DNA of 64,000 bases from NCBI RefSeq assembly GCF_002994745.2, contig NC_037092.1:71957823-72021822 (forward strand), read 5' to 3'. The position numbers and the translations under genes are program-made. This stretch comes from Rosa chinensis (taxonomy: Eukaryota > Streptophyta > Magnoliopsida > Rosales > Rosaceae). The notes under the pieces were generated by a model that saw nothing but the letters and a program-made list of their open reading frames with translations, ran no database searches and was not told the origin of the DNA. Below are positions 37,155 through 49,212 of the stretch, in pieces (the first letter of the stretch is position 1; every line of letters starts with the position of its first letter).

Positions 37155-37480
37155 AAATACTATTTGGTTCGTGGAAAGTAAGCATTAGGAAAAAAAACTT
37201 GTTCCTTTCTTGCGTTTGGGATGCAAAAGGAAAGGAAATCATTTCCTGAAGGAATGGAAAATAAGGGGGAAAGTGGTTCCTTCTAAACTTCAAATGAATC
37301 ACTTTCCCTTCTTCTTTCCTTACATTTATTACTCACAACATATTATTTTATTACATTATTTACAAACTTTTTAACAACTTTTCTGATAACTTTCCTTACG
37401 TTACCAAACATCGGAATGGAAAGTTGTTGGGACTTTCCATTTTCCTTCCCATGGGAAAGACAAAGGAATTCCTTTCATTT
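37155..37480. mobile_element. Second, diverged copy of the 35298 MITE family
   Basis: It shares ATTTGGTTCG.. AAAGTAAGCAT, GTTTGGGATGCAAAA, TTTACAAACTTTTTAACAA and CATCGGAATGGAAAGTT with 35298-35570, in the same order and orientation. Its inverted termini are eroded. Confidence 0.6.
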
Positions 37481-37577
37481 CCGTTATTCACACACCCCCT
37501 CTATTTTTTTTATTACTTTAATTCAATTATTATTTTTTATAAATTACCCTAACTACTCTCTTTTATAATTATGTTTT

Positions 37578-37810
37578 TGTTCAAATAAATCCAGAATATG
37601 TCTAGCCCAAACTCGAGGTTACTTGCTCTAGTTGAAATATGGTTTATATTAGAGATATTCTTGAAGAATCTTAGGAGATATCCAATCAATATATGATTAT
37701 GTTTCCATGTACAACTCTATCTCTATGCTTGTAATCCTCTATATAAAGAGGCCCCTATTATCGATGAAAGCACGACTCAATTCTCTCCCAATTTCAGTTT
37801 TCCTTAAGCA
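37578..37810 (+). repeat. Copia 5' LTR
   Basis: 233-bp repeat with a TATA-like CTATATAAAGAGG near 37739. It ends TTAAGCA and is followed by the putative primer-binding site. Confidence 0.9.
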
Positions 37811-38864
37811 CATTATCAGCACGAAGCCCTAACCCTGAAATCTCAAAACTAAAAACCAAAAACCCGGAAAAATCTCAACCTTTCCACCAATGCTCCTAGC
37901 CCGTGCTAGTCTTGCTACCACAGTTGCAAGAGCACCAACAGCCTCCTGCGACTGCCCTGCTACCCAGCGCCTCCACTGCACTCATCAATTAGCCGGTTAG
38001 CCTCTGTCAACGAAACGAAAAAAAAAACCATAAAACAGAAGGAGGAAGAAAAAGATGCGTAGAAGAAGAAAGGAAAGAGAAGAAAAAGAAGGAGAAAGAG
38101 ATAGTGGGCCCCGAAGAAGATGAAAAGAATGAAAAAAAAAGAGGGGAACGGCCCCCACTGTCAGAAGAAGAAAAGGGGAACGGTCAAGAAGAAAAGGAAG
38201 AAGAAGAAAAGAGAAAAAAAAAAAAAAAAAAAAGAGGCATGTGGCCCACTGCCGAAGAAGAAGAAAAGAGCTCTCCACTAACGCGGCCCACAACTCTCCT
38301 CAGTAGGCTTGGGCTGGAAAAAAAAAGGGAATATAAACCTGGGCCGAAACAAAAGAAAAAGAAAGGAAAAAAAAGGGAAAAGAGAAGAGAAGGGCAGCCC
38401 ACTGTAAGAAAATTCCGGCCAACCACAGCCAAGCTCCGGTGATTTTTCCGGCAATTTTCTACACTTTTCAAGGTATGTTTTAAACGTTCCTTTAGTTCCC
38501 GTTTTTGAAGTTTTTATTGTTTTTTCTTCTTCTTTTTCTCAGGGACTTGCAAACTCCCTTCTTCTACCCCCCTTTCTTCATTATAGGGGAGACCTAATTA
38601 AGCCTAACTGTGGGGGTTCGTGCTCACTCCAAGCTTAGAGCTTGTAGAGTCCTCCAAACATAGAGTTTGTTGAGAAGTTATGATCAACCACAAACACATC
38701 ATTGTTTAATCTAATCCAACCCCTCTTGGAATCGAATTTCTTAGAAGCGACTAAGCTCGAAAATTCCTAATTTCTTGGAAGCAACTACGCTAAGAAATTT
38801 TATATGTTTTCGTGGTAGCCTTTTATGCTCCAAAACTAACCCTAATTTCTTGTTCTCTTTCAGG

Positions 38865-40240
38865 ATGAGTAACCTGAACAAATTGGACTTTGCTCCATTG
38901 GGAACAACTGGCTCTGGATATCACAGGTGGGTTCGTGATGTCCACCACCATCTCAAGGCCGATGGAATCCTAGATATGATTCTCGAGCCTAGCCAGGATG
39001 TGTTAACTGTTGAGCAAGCTCAAGCTTTGGAAGCAAATAGAGCAGCCTTAGAGGCAAATAAGGTGAAAGCCATCATCCTAATGACTCGTCATAAGGCTGA
39101 TTCGCTCCAGTACGAGTGTATGAATGAAGAAGACCCAGAAGGCTGTGGGTCTCACTCGAAGAAAGATTTGGCAACGTCTGTGACTCCCTACTTCCTGACC
39201 TAGAAGTGAGATGACATTGCCTCCGCTTCTGTGATTTCAAGTCAGTTCTTGACTACAACTCGGAAGCACTTCGCATTAAATCCTTAATGAAATTCTGTGG
39301 TAAACCGTATTCCGAGACTTGTTAATAGTTAGCCTTGTGTCAATTTTGGTTGAGTTCTCATTTCCTTGAAGTTCGTACCTCGTGTGTGAGAATTCATTTC
39401 AAGTTCTAGACGAATGAAATAAATTTTAGCAACTCAAGGATTTTCACCTCAAAAATATTTGTAGCTTCCGCTGTGTTTATACGAAAAGTTTTCAAACAAA
39501 ATGCCTAGCGGTTCTCTAGAATGTAAATCGAGCGTTTGGTTTATGTTTTAGAAGCTCGCGGCACTGTGACGTGCTTAAGCTGATGAGGTGCGGCTTGGGG
39601 CGTTACAGAAAGTGATCACAGATGCGATGTTGATTGAGAAGACTCTCTCTACCTTCCCTGTCTCAGCATTGATGGTTGCTAAGAACTATCAAATTGATGT
39701 TATTGCAGGACGGATCACAAGGTTTCGTGAGCTCATTGGAGCTATGGATGTCTCTGAAAAGCATGACAACATCCTTGTGAAGAACTATAATTCGAGATCC
39801 GTGGAAAGAGAGCATATTCCGGAATCCAATTATAGTCGCGCCCCCAAGAGAGGGCGCCAAGAGCGAAACCCTAATCTTAGGGATACTTCTGGACGTTCTG
39901 GTCTATATAATCGCTCTACTTGGGAAGGTAACCACCAAAATAGGCTAACACGGAACCGAAGAGGTCAACATAGAAAGAGAGAGAGGAAGGTAACGCCTCT
40001 GGCCATGTTGGTGGCGCCACCAACACTAAGAGCCATCTAAATGACGCTTTCAAAGTGCCTCAATCAATGGAGTTTGAGCAAAGAGATGTATGTTCTCGAT
40101 GTGGAGTATCCGGTCATTGGGCACGCATTTGTAGAGCTCGTGAAGCAATTGTCACCGCCTACAAAGCATATTGTGAAGCAAGAGAAGCTCACTATGTGGA
40201 ACAAGAAGATCAAGAAGATGATCTTGAGTGAAGGGTTGTA
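38865..40240 (+). pseudogene. Copia gag remnant with zinc knuckle
   Basis: The start MSNLNKLDFAPLGTTGSGY reads about 110 residues, then shifts frame near 39145 and meets a TGA where Trp is expected (about 39213). About 290 bp of unrelated sequence (about 39315-39608) then separates KSLMKFCGK from DAMLIEKTLSTFPVSALMV. The CCHC knuckle C-X2-C-X4-H-X4-C is encoded at 40091-40138 (CSRCGVSGHWARIC) in yet another frame. Gag packages the element's RNA; this copy cannot make it. Confidence 0.75.
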
Positions 40241-40843
40241 GACTACAAATCTGGCTGGGATCAATAGATAGTCAATTCTGTTTAAGTCTTTATTTTTCCA
40301 AGAGATGTAACAGGCAATTGCCATATACTTTGCAGTAAATGTCATTGGTTTAGTTTTTCTTCACATAGGCTCATCCAAAATGAGTATGATGTCTATGAAG
40401 GTTTTGAGATAAGTGGTACTTAAGCGAGCTTTGCTCTACCGACATCTCTCTACTCACCTGGTCACATTTATTTTGGAATTACCGAAAGAAGTTAGACGAC
40501 TACCATTGTTTTGCATTAGCTAGCATTTTGGATTAGATTCTCTTAATGTTTAAGAGACAATGATGTACTCCGTTGACTTATGAATAAAATTGCGAATTCT
40601 TTTCATATTACTTTGGGACTACGATGGCTGGGTCATCGGTATTAATTCAAGGATATGCAATAGCCCAAGTTCCCTTTACCAAAAGGCACCTTAGTTACTA
40701 TCACAGAAACTCTCTACGCTCTTAGGGTAAATCGCACCTATAAATAGCCAACGGATTCCATGCGAAAATGCATGAAGAGAACAGAAATGAGTTCCTTTGC
40801 AATACCTCTCATGATTGCGAACAAATGCGCATCTTAGAAGTTT

Positions 40844-42370
40844 ATGTATCTCTCTAGTGGACTCTATGTCACTATTCGAGCTATTAAATCCAATGAAGTT
40901 ATGAGAGAAGATCTCTTGGATTTAGACATATATTGGCTTTGTCACGACAGGATAGGTCATCCTGGTCATGATATGATGATCCGTCTACTAATGACTTCAC
41001 ATGGACATCCTTTCTCTCGAGCGAAATGAAGCATGAATCAGAAGTTGATTCCTGGACTAAGTGTGACTGACGTTACTGCCTAGGGCACCGCCTCCGTCCA
41101 CCACCAGCCTAGGGTTGGCACAGTCCCTATCTATGATGCCATGGATGGCGTACATCATGGTGATGATGCCCCAGGTGATGTTGCAATCACCAACTTTGCT
41201 TTAAATAGCATTTCAGACGCTCAGCCATAACCAAAATTCACATTGGTTGCTTCTAAAACCTCTCGCTCGTTTTACAAAGCCAGTTCCTTAGGGAAATTAG
41301 GACTGAGACCATCCTATGCAAAAGATATAAAAATACTCACTATGTTCTTACATAGAATCTGTGAGGATTCTGTGAACTAGTTCAACCAACTTGCGGATAT
41401 TTAAATATCTCATGATGTTGGTTGACACGTAAACATGCTGGTCACGTGTTATGCCATTGTCCACTTGTAAATACTGCTTATATTACACTCTTAGCAAATA
41501 TCATATGACAAATAGCTCACTCCCCGGATCATCCTATTCAGTCAATTGGATTTGACTATGCTAGAGAGTTTACATCGAAGACTTTCGATGGATATTGCAA
41601 TGGGACTGATGTTAGACATCATATTCCCATGTACACACCCAAATGGTCTCGCGGAAATGACTACGATGGTAGTCCGGACATTGGTAATGCGCACCAATCT
41701 CCTTACATCCGCTTAGGGTGATGCAATATCGCATTTAGCTACGCTAATTCGTCTACGACCTACCGCTACTCAATCTACCTCTGCGTTACAGCTAGTGACT
41801 GGGTACCATCTCGCACTTATGCCAATTTAATTATGCCATTTATGTGCCAATTACGCTGCCACAGTACACTATGATGGGTCCTTACAGACCAATGGGCAAC
41901 ATCGTTGGATTTGAGACTCCAACAATCGTCCGCCACTTAATGCCCTTGCATGGCGATCTCCTTACCGCTAGATTTGCGGATGTCACTTTGATGAGACAGT
42001 CTTCCCGTCATTAGGGGGAGATAAGAACACAGAAGTTCAGCAAGAACGACAGGAATTGTCGTGGCCTGTCCCCTCAATCCCTGTTAAAGTGACGAGATCA
42101 CACATATCTGCTGCAAATATGCTTGCCAGGATGGACGTCCCTACGAGAAGACGTAGCGCCACCCTACATGGAGGTAGGCATGGCCCCAACGCCAAAGAGA
42201 GTGGCACTCTGGCGTTACAGGCCATGGACCCAGCTAGGATGCGTGGGAGGTCCGTGGGTTCGAATGATACTTTGGCACATTCCAATCCTTTGATCATCAA
42301 GACTCAAAATCCGTCTCATGAGAATCTTCTGGATTATGGTTATCATTGGGGGATGCCTCAACGTTAGAAC
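40844..42370 (+). pseudogene. Copia integrase region remnant
   Basis: GAG-pre-integrase signature: YWLCHDRIGHPGHDMMI then LLMTSHGHPF (about 40925-41015). It is followed by broken integrase-like sequence (for example PNGLAEMT near 41640) and the linker 42056-42367. Many stops are present. Confidence 0.65.
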
Positions 42371-42539
42371 CTATTCATGAGAATATAGAGCTCTATGAAA
42401 ATTACAATAGTGTACATGAGACGTGGGATAGAAACTCCATCATAATTGATGATGTAATCACACATTTCAACGCGCATGAGTTTGTTTGAGTCCGATGACA
42501 TCGAACCACGCTTCGTTGATGAATGAATGCCAACGTAGA

Positions 42540-44010
42540 GAAATTTGGCCTAAATGGAAAGATGCGATCCAGGTTAAGTTCAATTCTCTAACGAAGAGGA
42601 AGGTTCTTGAGACAGTGATGCAAACACCTCCTAACATAAAACCTATTGACTAATGGGTCTTTGTTAGAAAGGGTGATAAGAAAAAGATATGGCAATCTCA
42701 CCTTATGGCGCAAGGCTTCTCACAAAAACGCCCTGGAATCGACTATGATGAGATATATTCTCTCGTAATGGATGTCATTGCACTCCACTACCCTGTCAGT
42801 TTGGTAGTTTCCGAAAAACTGAACATGCAGCTTACGAATGTGGTCACTACGTATCTCTATAGGGATCTAGATACGGAATATACATGAAGGTTCATTGTGA
42901 CTTCATTTAACCAAGTCAAGTGGCTTTAAACCTCGAAGCGCGTTTATAATAAGGTTGAAACGCTCACTAAAGTGACTACTTGATTGGGAAGGGATATGTC
43001 AGCGTGTTTTCATATCAAGTTTTGGATCCTATCACGGTTCATATTGGACATGATCTTCAACGGAATACCTTAAAGAGTTAAGGGAAACCGCTGAATACTT
43101 GAAATCCGAGTTGAAGATGAAGGATTTTAGGAGAACATGATTATGTCTTGGTTTGGAAGTTGAGCATCGTGTTGATAGATGCTTAGGCATTTTGACAAGG
43201 TCAAGCCTTCAAGTACCCCCATGATCGTTCGTAGTCTTGATCCTGAAAAGGATTTCCTTCGTTCAAAGGATGATGACGAAGATGTGCTAGAGGTAAGAGT
43301 GCCTTACTTGAGTACAATAGGCGCATTATTGTACTTAGCTTAATGCACAAGACCGGATATCTCATTTGCAGTGAACTTGTTAGCTAAGGTATAGCTCTGC
43401 ACCAACGCAAAGCCATTGGATTGGTGTAAAAGATATCTTTCGATACTAGAGATGTACGACTAATATGAGTTTGTTTGATCCCTACAGAGAGATGATAGAT
43501 TTGAACCCATCACACACCAAGAACGTCGGCAACACTGACCTACGTCCATTATCCCCATCCAGAAACAACATTTGTTTTGGAAGGTTTTGCTGATATTGGG
43601 TATCTCTCTGACCCACACAAAGGTCATTCCCAAATTGGTTAAGTGTGCACCATGCGTAAAGACCATGATATCTTGGAGGTCTACAAAACAGACCATAGTC
43701 GCTATATTTTTGAACCATACAGAGATTATACCTCTTCACGAAGCGGTACGTGAATGTTTATGGATTGGATCCATAATTACGCATGTTTGAACAGTTGTGG
43801 TTTAAAGTCTACCACAGATGAGCCCATGAGCATTTAGGATAATGCTGCTTGTTTTGAACAAATGAAGCAAGGCTACATCAAAAGCGACAACACCAAGCAT
43901 AATCAGCAATAACGGACTCTCCTTAAGATCAAAGTGAACAAAGTTCGATCAGAGGATTGTGTGGCAGACTTGCTTACTAAGTCATTGCCTAAATTCCACT
44001 TTCGAGAAAT
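42540..44010 (+). pseudogene. Copia reverse transcriptase / RNase H remnant
   Basis: The RT region contains HLMAQGFSQKRPGIDYDE and VVSEKLNMQLTNVVTTYLY (42700-42870), then stops. Pieces such as GALLYLA and RPDISFAVNLL (43320-43380) follow. The C-terminal RNase H tail CVADLLTKSLPKFHF ends near 44005. No catalytic frame survives. Confidence 0.75.
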
Positions 44011-44239
44011 ATGTTGTTAGCATCGTTTGCAGAAGTTATCCTAACCTCCATGACCGTATTCATCAGGGGCAGATGCAGACATCAGGGGGATGTGTCTACA
44101 TGTATGGTCTCGAAACGTGAAGGCTGTGTTGTGCTATTTTTCCCCTTCGACCGAGATTATTTTTGTCCCACAGGGTACTCGGTAAGGTTTTTAATGAGGC
44201 AACGAGAGAAGCACCACGTTTGGGCAACACAAGGGGGAG

Positions 44240-44472
44240 TGTTCAAGTAAATCCAGAATGTGTCTAGCTCAAACTCGAGGTTACTTGCTCTAGTTGAAAT
44301 AAGGTTTATATTAGATATATTCTCGGAGAATCTTAGGAGATATCCAATCAATGTACGATTATATTTCCATATACAACTCTATCTTTATGCTTGTAATCCT
44401 CTATATAAAGAGGCCCATGTTATCAATGAAAGCACGACTCAATTCTCTCCCAATTTCAGTTTTTCTTAAACA
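44240..44472 (+). repeat. Copia 3' LTR
   Basis: 233-bp repeat that pairs with 37578-37810, preceded by the polypurine tract and followed by the GTTTT duplication. Confidence 0.9.
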
Positions 44473-44510
44473 GTTTTTTTTTTTCTATTTGGCAAGTCAA
44501 TCATCCTCAA

Positions 44511-45270
44511 ATCCTAAATGCCCCTTATTTTTCCGCAGCCACAGAGGACTTCAAAACTTTTTTCGATTCCCTTTTTTCTTTTCCATCAAAAACTTTTCTA
44601 GCATGGTCATTCTATCTCTCTAATGTGATGCTTTAAAGTTTAATGATGGCAGAACAAGAAACTTTAGACCCATCTTTCGAGAAAATTTTACTTCTAAATT
44701 GAAATGGAGACATGAAAGAAAAATATGAGTTCAATGATCATTCGAGCCCCTTTGAATCCATCATTCCTGGTAAGATTCTAACTGAAATTATTTGGTGTAT
44801 TTGAATCCATGTAGCAACTATAAAACTTATTAGGCTGTAATAATGATGGCCTTATGATTGTAGACATGATTTGTTCTACTATATTATGCTAGTAGAACAT
44901 AATATTGTCCCCACACGAAGATTGCAACTTATTGCATCCAATATTATGTAGAGTATCTCCAAATTTTGTGCACATCATCGGTTGCAGTGTGGAAGCTTGT
45001 AGCTGAAGTAGATAAAACACTGATTCTATATTTATTTATTTTTATTTGAGGATGATACACCTGGATTAAGAATCATAAACAAACAAGCATTGAGTTTGGT
45101 GCTTTGCAAAGTATGAGGATAAACTTTGCAGTTTGGATTCAGTTGGATGAAGGTAACCTGGGAAGCATATTTTTTGTCTAATAATACAGGTCATTCCACT
45201 TAATAAACGTATTATTTTTCCTTCATTTATAGGTAAAAAAAAAAAAGATTTATTGTATAACGATGTTTGA
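44511..45270. other. Interior of the long-TIR element, non-coding
   Basis: No recognisable gene. Frames are short and the sequence is AT-rich. Confidence 0.4.
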
Positions 45271-45576
45271 TTCATGATCGACTTACCAAATAGAAAAAAG
45301 GAAAAAGAAAAAGAAAAAGAATTACAAGGAAGGGTAGTTAGGGTAATTTATAAAAAAAATTGAATTAAACTATTAGAAAAATAGAAAGTGTGTGTGAATA
45401 GAGAAAATAGATGTGTGAATAGCACCACCCAATAATTAAGTCTTCATCAACAAATGACCAGATAACTATCTATATGTTGTAACAAAATAGAACTCATCCG
45501 TGTCTCTGATCACATTACCCATAAGTCATTGGTTTGCTTATGTCCACTAAATAAATGACATTGAGTCCACACACAC

Positions 45577-45607
<31 letters not shown>

Positions 45608-45613
<6 letters not shown>

Positions 45614-46004
45614 TCCTATCCAGAGCGGAGCTCCGCTTTGAAATTAACGTGTGAAGTTCGAGTTTTCGGTCACTTTTCGGTCACATATCCACATCTCGAC
45701 TGTTCAGTTTTTAGGTACTAGTGTGTAGATCGTCTCTGAAAATTTTCAGCCAAAATGATGATCGTTAAGGCATTGATAAGTGCCTTAAAGCTAGTACGGT
45801 TTAGGTTGACAGATTCAGTCCTTCCATTGGTTTAAACGAGTTAGATGCCTTAATGATCATTAATTTGGCTGAAAATTTGCAGAGATGATCTATACAATAG
45901 TACCTAAAAACTGAACGGTTGAGATGTGGATATGCGACCGAAAAGTGACTGAAAATTCGAACTTCACACGTTAATTTCAAAGCGGAGCTCCGCTCTGGAT
46001 TGGA

Positions 46005-46010
<6 letters not shown>
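45608..46010. mobile_element. Fold-back MITE in a TA microsatellite (copy 1)
   Basis: The arms are long and inverted. The left begins ACAGATCC, then CCAGAGCGGAGCTCCGCTTT; the right ends AAGCGGAGCTCCGCTCTGG, then GGATCTGT. Inverted homology extends over about 150 bp per arm. The element lies within (TA)n on both sides, so a TA target duplication is possible but cannot be proven. Non-coding. Confidence 0.75.
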
Positions 46011-46060
<50 letters not shown>

Positions 46061-46063
<3 letters not shown>

Positions 46064-46405
46064 TATCCAGAGCGAGGTTAGGGTTTAGGGTCACTTTTCT
46101 GTCTCATATCCACATCTTGACCGTTTAGTTTTTAGGTACTAATATATAGATCATCTCTGCAAAATTTCAGTCAAATTGATGGTCGTTAAGGCATTGATAA
46201 CTGCCTTAAAGCTAGTACGGTTCAGGTTGGATAGATTTAGTTCGTCCATTGATTTGAATGAGTTAGATACCTTATAGATAATCAATTTGGCTGAAATTTT
46301 GCAGAGATGATCTATACATTAGTACCTAAAAACTGAACGGTCAAGATGTGGATATGAAACCGAAAAGTGACTATAAACCCTAACCTCGCTCTGGATAAGA
46401 TCTGT
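46061..46405. mobile_element. Fold-back MITE in a TA microsatellite (copy 2)
   Basis: Related to copy 1 through its interior (TCGTTAAGGCATTGATAA, GCCTTAAAGCTAGTACGG). Its outer arms read ATCCAGAGCGAGGTTAGGGT and the inverse ACCCTAACCTCGCTCTGGAT-type sequence. It is separated from copy 1 by about 50 bp of (TA)n. Confidence 0.72.
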
Positions 46406-47499
46406 ATATATATATATTATCTTACATTCTCTCAGACCAATATCAGCTAATCAGTAAACAAATTAATGAAATTTAATAATACAATATCTGAAGTGTGCTC
46501 ATGAAGTTGTAATATTTCTAGACTTGATTGAGCTTAGTCAGATGAGACTAATATATAAGGGGAAAATTGCTTTAGAAAAGCACACCACGCAAGAACCACC
46601 AATACAATTCCCTGCACAAAAGCTATAACAGGATTAAACAAAAATAATCATGCCCTTATATATCTAGAAACTTACTGATGAACAAAATCTTCGTGCCTTG
46701 CAGATTAAGTCAAAATCTTCTAGTTGATTCTAGTCTTGGAGGCAAAGTCTACTTGCTGCATAAGTTTAGTTCTTTGTAAATCTGTTTGTAATTCTTTATG
46801 TTTAATACTTACCTTATAGCTTGTACTAGCAATAGTGCCCGCGCTTTCCTGCGGGATATGAATTGCAACCATGAAATATAATTTAGGCAACTTTGTGTCT
46901 GCACTAAAGGGTTCTCTTTACTCCATAGTGGCTTTTCCTACTTCCTCTTGTTCATCACCTTCAATTAGTATAGAACTAAACTTAAAAAAGACAGAGAATA
47001 TAAACGACATAAATCAGGACACATTGCTCATAAAGACTAAATCTCCACAGGATCTACAATATAATGTCATGTAAGCAAACATTCAAGATGCTTTTTGTTA
47101 CCCTGAGCAATTGGAAGTAAACAATAAAAATCATTCATATATTCAAGCGATCAGGTTTCTAAAATTTTAGTATTTGAAAGGAAAGCGGCTACAGAAGCAA
47201 AATACAAAAGGAATGAATGGTATTGAAGCTGTTGAAATGTAGTTACAACCTCTTAGATGAGTTTATAATTCTATTCTTTTTGTTATCATCCACCTTGGCT
47301 GCTACAGCTTCTTTATCTCTAGCTACAGCTTCTCTGTTTATTTTCATAGACTTCACTCCATCTAATATCAACTTTTTTCATCAACATCTGGAAGTCATAT
47401 TATGCATTAGTACATTTAAAAAGAGAGAGACAAATAGCGTTTAATAGAGCATTAACATACCTTTGCTTCTGCATGACTGAAAGATGCTTCAACACCAAA

Positions 47500-47806
47500 C
47501 CACAGCATCGCTCAATCCAACTGAGGAACTGATAGTATTAGGGCTGTGGTCGGAAGATTGGTGGCAACTTTGGCTTCACACGGGGTGTGTCCGGATGATT
47601 GGTTTTCTAATCCTCCTCCCTCCCTCAAGCGCATTCTCCTCTTTGATGCAACTACACTTCCTCATTAATTTGTGCTCCAGCCTATTGTTTTGGGCTGGTC
47701 CTCTTCTGTTTTTCTCTCTGTTTTTCTGGTTGTTTCCTTTGTTTTTGTTGTTGCTGTTCTGTTTGTTCAATGAAGTTTCTCATTACCAGGGAAAAAAAAA
47801 AAAAAC
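47500..47806 (+). mobile_element. Possible LINE 3' end with poly(A)
   Basis: A T-rich 3' region ends GAAGTTTCTCATTACCAGGG followed by a run of A's at about 47791-47805, as in plant LINE tails. No clear target duplication was found, so the 5' boundary is approximate. Confidence 0.4.
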
Positions 47807-48123
47807 CTGACAGCATAAGCCACCTATAATTAATATTTCAGAAAGAATGTAACACAATCTATTGCCTTGCAACAGAGTGAGAGACATTTGTGCTTCCAAT
47901 TTCCAAGCACTAATTAAAATGCATACACTCAAGAACAAAAAAATTTAATATGTAAATTAGTACTTTTGGCAAAGTTCTATATGCATGTATCAAAAGCTTC
48001 ATTTCACTATTGAGGTTTTCCTAAAGTTTAAATAGAAATCCTCATTGTAAAATATATTACTTGCCAATAATACAAAGTAAAAAAGTTAAAATTGTATACT
48101 TTATTATAAAGGAGAAAGTTAGA

Positions 48124-48370
48124 CCTCACCCAGAAAACACCCACTTAATTGTATTCTGAGCAGACCCAGAAAAACTCACTTCCTGCTTCCCTGGTTTTCT
48201 TCACTTCTGCCCTTACATGAAACCCATTTCTTTGCCTTCAACCCAAACCGTCCATCACCCTCAAATCCTCACCCAGAAAACACCCACTTAATTGCATTCT
48301 GAACAAACCTAGAAAAACTCACTTCCTGCTTCCCTGGTTTTCTTCATTTCTGCTTTTAGAACTCATTTCC
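48124..48370 (+). repeat. Tandem duplication, about 140 bp
   Basis: CCTCACCCAGAAAACACCCA.. CTTCCTGCTTCCCTGGTTTT occurs at about 48125-48215 and again at about 48267-48357, with a few substitutions, inside the Helitron. Confidence 0.8.
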
Positions 48371-49212
48371 TTGCTTCAACCCCAACCCACTCAAAACCTA
48401 CTTTCTCCCGTACCAAAAAAAGGCAACCATTTCCATCTTCCTTCTTTTTCTACATTTCTGCCCTTGAAACCCATTGCCCTTGCTTCGACCCAATCCCTCC
48501 ACCACCTTTGAAACTCTCAGAAACCTCGCCACCTTTTTTTCGCTGAAATAGAAACCTCGCCACCTTGGTTTATTAGAATCTTCATATATATCATGGCAAA
48601 TCTTCTTATTCTTTTTTCTTCTGATTGGCAGGGAAAAGTCCCCTCCCTCTCTTCCTCTCACTCTGTGCAAGTCCAGCAAAAGCTCTTAGAGATTGAATCC
48701 AATTACAGAATTCAAATCCAGACTCTATCCCTAACCCAATCAATCTCTGTCTCTCTCAAACTCTCACCTAATTTTAAACTATCGATAAGAAAAACATGTT
48801 GCCTAGCTTTAACAACAAAATCGATAAGATTGGAAATAAAGTGATCTTCTTTTGCTAATATAGACTGCAGAGTTTGGAGAGAAAAAAAAAATGTTGATTG
48901 AGAGGGGAGACAAAGCCTTACCAAGTTTTGATGGAGATTGATTGGGATCGATGAGGCTAAGATCATGAAACAGTAGGTGGTGGGTGAGTGGAGGCTTCTT
49001 GAGTTGATAAAATGTTCCAAAGGTTAGCTAGATAGAGACTTCTGGAAAAGTATGAGGTCGGTTGTAATACAAAAGAAATGTAGAGAAGCATGGCAACCCG
49101 TAATTAGACGAAGAAGAGAAGGGCAAAAGCGTCATTCAATTGGGGCTCGAATGAACAGTAACGCCTGGAATGAACAGTAGCACAGTGCATCCTCCTTTAG
49201 TATATAGTATAA

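Larger units (their letters stand above)
37578..44472 (+). mobile_element. Ty1/copia retrotransposon, structurally complete, coding decayed
   Basis: LTRs of 233 bp each (37578-37810 and 44240-44472) start TGTTCAA and end in CA. The target duplication GTTTT is at 37573-37577 and 44473-44477. The interior begins CATTATCAGCACGAAGCC, a primer-site-like sequence, and the tract AAGGGGGAG (44231-44239) precedes the right LTR. The domain order gag, zinc knuckle, GAG-pre-integrase, integrase, reverse transcriptase, RNase H defines Ty1/copia. All frames carry stops and shifts. I count about 17 differences between the LTRs (about 7%). Many lesions are G-to-A or C-to-T, as expected after methylation of a silenced copy. 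Confidence 0.93.
37483..45422. mobile_element. Long-TIR DNA element split by a copia insertion
   Basis: The sequence at 37483-37577 (TTATTCACACACC... AATTACCCTAACTAC) continues after the copia element as TTCTATTTGGCAAGTCAATC (44480-44510). The same order appears inverted at about 45270-45422. Without the 6.9-kb copia this is an element of about 1 kb with inverted repeats of about 130 bp. No transposase is seen, and a flanking target duplication was not confirmed. Long TIRs suggest a Mutator-like MITE, which is inference. Confidence 0.5.
46826..49212 (-). mobile_element. Helitron, non-autonomous, both ends visible
   Basis: Read on the - strand, the left window edge gives the hairpin CCCGC..GCGGG (about 46837-46854), then CTAG at 46829-46826 and a host T: a Helitron 3' end. 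The right edge, on the same strand, reads TACTATATACTAAAGGAGGA, a Helitron-type 5' end, followed by GATGCACTGTGCTACTGTTC. The size is about 2.4 kb. No Rep/helicase is encoded, so it is non-autonomous. The interior holds a LINE 3' end and a tandem duplication. The exact 5' base is uncertain by a few bp. Confidence 0.7.

Noticed and set aside
38104..38471. Lys/Glu-rich and Phe/Ser-rich frames of 95-112 codons
   Set aside because: They lie in a purine-rich, low-complexity leader of the copia element; both strands stay open only because of base composition.
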